This document shows positions 62,428 to 64,000 of a DNA stretch of 64,000 nucleotides, in pieces. Every line of letters begins with the position of its first letter. Position 1 is the stretch's first letter. A program made the translations under genes and the position numbers. The notes under the pieces are model-generated. The model was not told where the DNA came from. It saw only the letters and a list, made by a program, of their open reading frames with translations, and did no database searches. Source of the DNA: Balneolaceae bacterium (GTDB lineage: Bacteria; Bacteroidota; Rhodothermia; Balneolales; Balneolaceae); assembly GCA_006969905.1 (NCBI GenBank), contig CP030887.1:1178001-1242000 (forward strand), in the 5' to 3' direction.

Positions 62428-64000
62428 TGGAAGAAAAAAGATCACATATCGCTGTAAAACTATTAAAAGGGATAACTGTAACGCTGTTGGTTTTCGTAAT
62501 TGCAGGTATTGCACTCCGGTTATCGCTAAAAACAGAGGTGGTAGCCAGCTTTGTAAAACAAAAGATAGTGGAAAGTGCGAATGAAACTCTAAATGGTGAT
62601 CTCCAAATCAGGACTTTGAAAGGAGACCTTTGGAAGAGAATTGAGATACATGATATAGCATTTTCACAAGAAGACACCCTTCTTCAAGTGGATACACTCG
62701 GTATTTCATACAATTTGTTGAGCTACTTTTTTTCTCCCCGGTTTCAAATAAACGAATTAAACATTTCCGGTGCTAAAGCAGCTTTTGAAAGGTATCAGTC
62801 CGGTGAAACAAATTTTAGTGATGTTTTGCCTGCAGACACTACAGAAGAGGATTCAGGCTTCTACTTTGAATTGGAAAATATTCAACTCAGCAATGCTCGT
62901 TTCCAGGTTAAAGCTCCGGGCTTAATACCAGATTCAATCCTTGTTTTAGATGATATTTCTTTATCAGGCTCAGCCAGTTTTGATGGAAATATTTCTGCCA
63001 CGGTTTCTTCTCTTGAATTTTTGCTGGAAGAAGGTCGTTTGCCCAAGCCCGTTTCCATCAAAAGCAGGGCTTCGTATTCTTCCGAAGTAATATCTCTTGA
63101 ACAACTGGTTATAAACACTGGCCGTTCTTTGGTAGAAGCAAATGCTTTAGCTGAACTTGAAGATGAAAGTATAAAAGCCGAAATCCAGGGTTCACCCGTT
63201 TCATTAAAAGATATTGAACCGTATGTCGATTATGACCTTCTCGAAGAATCGATTCAGTTAAGTGTTAGTGTGGACGGAAGGCTGGATAGCCTGAATGTAG
63301 AGATTAATGCTAATTCACCGACATTAAGAAATGTAACTATTGTTTCTAACATTGATGTAAATGCTGAGCCAGTTTTGCATTCCTTTGGTATAACCGGTGA
63401 TTACCTGAACCTTACTGAACTTACCCGGGATTCTATAGATGCAGAAGTACAGCTATTTAGGGCATCGGTAACAGGTAAAGTAAACAAAGATTATAAGGAA
63501 ATTGATATAGTTTGGGGGTTTGATTTTTCCAAGCTCCGGTACCAGGATTATCGTTTCGATCGCATTTTTGGCAGCGGGGTACTTAACGAAAAAATGTTTA
63601 CAGGCCATCTTGATCTGACTTCAGGTTTGGGGGATCATCTGGTTATAACCGTCAGTGGAAATGAAACCTTTTCAGAATTCCCAACATGGATTGCTTCGGC
63701 AGGGGTACGAGATCTTAATGTATCTCACTGGATGGAAGAAAATGCTATAAGCACCAGTTTGGGCTTTACTATTGGGGCGAGCGGGACCGGTTTCAAACCT
63801 CATAAAGAAGGTTGGGAATATAAAATTGAAAGCAGGAAAGAAATCAGCGTTTCAAACGGAGAGCTCCATAGAAAGCCTGTTACATCTATTATTCTGAATG
63901 ATCAGTCTTTTCACCAACTCTTTCTTTCGGGTACCATTTCAGATTCGATGATTACATCAAAAGGTTTTTTTGAGATTAAAGAAAGCAGGCTGAATATTGA
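62427..64000 (+). CDS. tamB: TamB/translocation and assembly module protein, partial
   Basis: Starts with GTG at 62427 sharing a base with the tamA stop (TAGTG) and runs past 64000; about 524 residues are visible. N-terminal membrane anchor (about 16-36: VTLLVFVIAGIALRL), then a long repetitive beta-helix-like region (NISGAKAAFERYQSG, IQLSNARFQVK, SLEQLVINTGRS). This is the AsmA/TamB (DUF490) pattern: an inner-membrane-anchored periplasmic bridge that partners TamA and transports lipids or outer-membrane proteins. Confidence 0.88.
   Translation, partial: MEEKRSHIAVKLLKGITVTLLVFVIAGIALRLSLKTEVVASFVKQKIVESANETLNGDLQIRTLKGDLWKRIEIHDIAFSQEDTLLQVDTLGISYNLLSYFFSPRFQINELNISGAKAAFERYQSGETNFSDVLPADTTEEDSGFYFELENIQLSNARFQVKAPGLIPDSILVLDDISLSGSASFDGNISATVSSLEFLLEEGRLPKPVSIKSRASYSSEVISLEQLVINTGRSLVEANALAELEDESIKAEIQGSPVSLKDIEPYVDYDLLEESIQLSVSVDGRLDSLNVEINANSPTLRNVTIVSNIDVNAEPVLHSFGITGDYLNLTELTRDSIDAEVQLFRASVTGKVNKDYKEIDIVWGFDFSKLRYQDYRFDRIFGSGVLNEKMFTGHLDLTSGLGDHLVITVSGNETFSEFPTWIASAGVRDLNVSHWMEENAISTSLGFTIGASGTGFKPHKEGWEYKIESRKEISVSNGELHRKPVTSIILNDQSFHQLFLSGTISDSMITSKGFFEIKESRLNI

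Overview
The window looks like chromosome from a Gram-negative member of the Bacteroidota/Balneolota/Rhodothermota group. The clues are TonB-dependent receptors with an N-terminal CarboxypepD_reg-like domain, surface lipoproteins with short lipoboxes, weak or absent Shine-Dalgarno sequences, several GTG/TTG starts, a TAnnTTTG-type -7 element, short CarB without the C-terminal allosteric domain, and an HmuY/HmuR-type haem system. Balneolaceae-like bacteria fit best, but this is inferred from gene style, not from a marker gene. I found no rRNA, tRNA, CRISPR array, integrase or complete insertion sequence.

Layout. 1-1922: peptide-type ABC binding lipoprotein (cut by the window edge) and ddl, minus strand. 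2115-6017: a TonB receptor followed by two paralogous lipoproteins. 6117-9906: an amidinotransferase-fold hydrolase, a penicillin-acylase-family protein and a small membrane protein. 9907-14236: carAB behind a translated leader that contains an intrinsic terminator. 14373-16540: recQ broken by a -1 frameshift. 16531-21699 (minus): a porin, DASS carboxylate transporter, receiver protein, cNMP-domain histidine kinase and small outer-membrane protein in one operon. 21843-28637: DUF58, a beta-propeller lipoprotein, SDR, an OmpR-type two-component system, a MIP channel and small proteins, many paired tail to tail with overlapping stop codons. 28698-36046 (minus): a complete haem uptake locus (hmuR-hmuY, then hmuS-T-U-V). 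36138-38390: small DUF proteins, a double-CDGSH iron-sulfur protein and an outer-membrane protein.

38743-58395 is a copper/heavy-metal resistance block of about 20 kb. A 13-gene minus-strand run (52061 to 38743) encodes a Cys/Met/His-rich secreted protein, CusA, CusC, CusB, a DUF3347 protein, a CPH-type copper ATPase, a PII-like protein, DUF2933-like, DUF5676-like, a Met-rich periplasmic protein, SHOCT, DUF302 and DUF2231 proteins. Divergent from it lie an AraC-type regulator with an N-terminal HMA-like metal domain, a CDF transporter, CopZ, a CPC-type CopA and a DUF411 protein. PCuAC and SCO copper chaperones follow. A MITE with perfect terminal repeats and an 8-bp target duplication sits just after the CDF gene, and a palindromic repeat is inserted in frame near the start of cusC. 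58568-64000 holds a membrane protein, an M14 carboxypeptidase and a TamA-TamB pair (tamB runs off the end).

The observations most worth following: (1) the carAB leader, a 31-codon ORF with a good Shine-Dalgarno, a U-rich stretch and a terminator inside the ORF, laid out like the UTP-sensitive pyrBI attenuator of enterobacteria; (2) matching TTTAGAAnnnTTCyAAA operators 18-19 bp upstream of both haem transcription units; (3) a tandem-duplicated HmuY; (4) the copper operon with a PII-like protein and a Met-rich protein; (5) the cNMP-domain kinase inside a carboxylate uptake operon.
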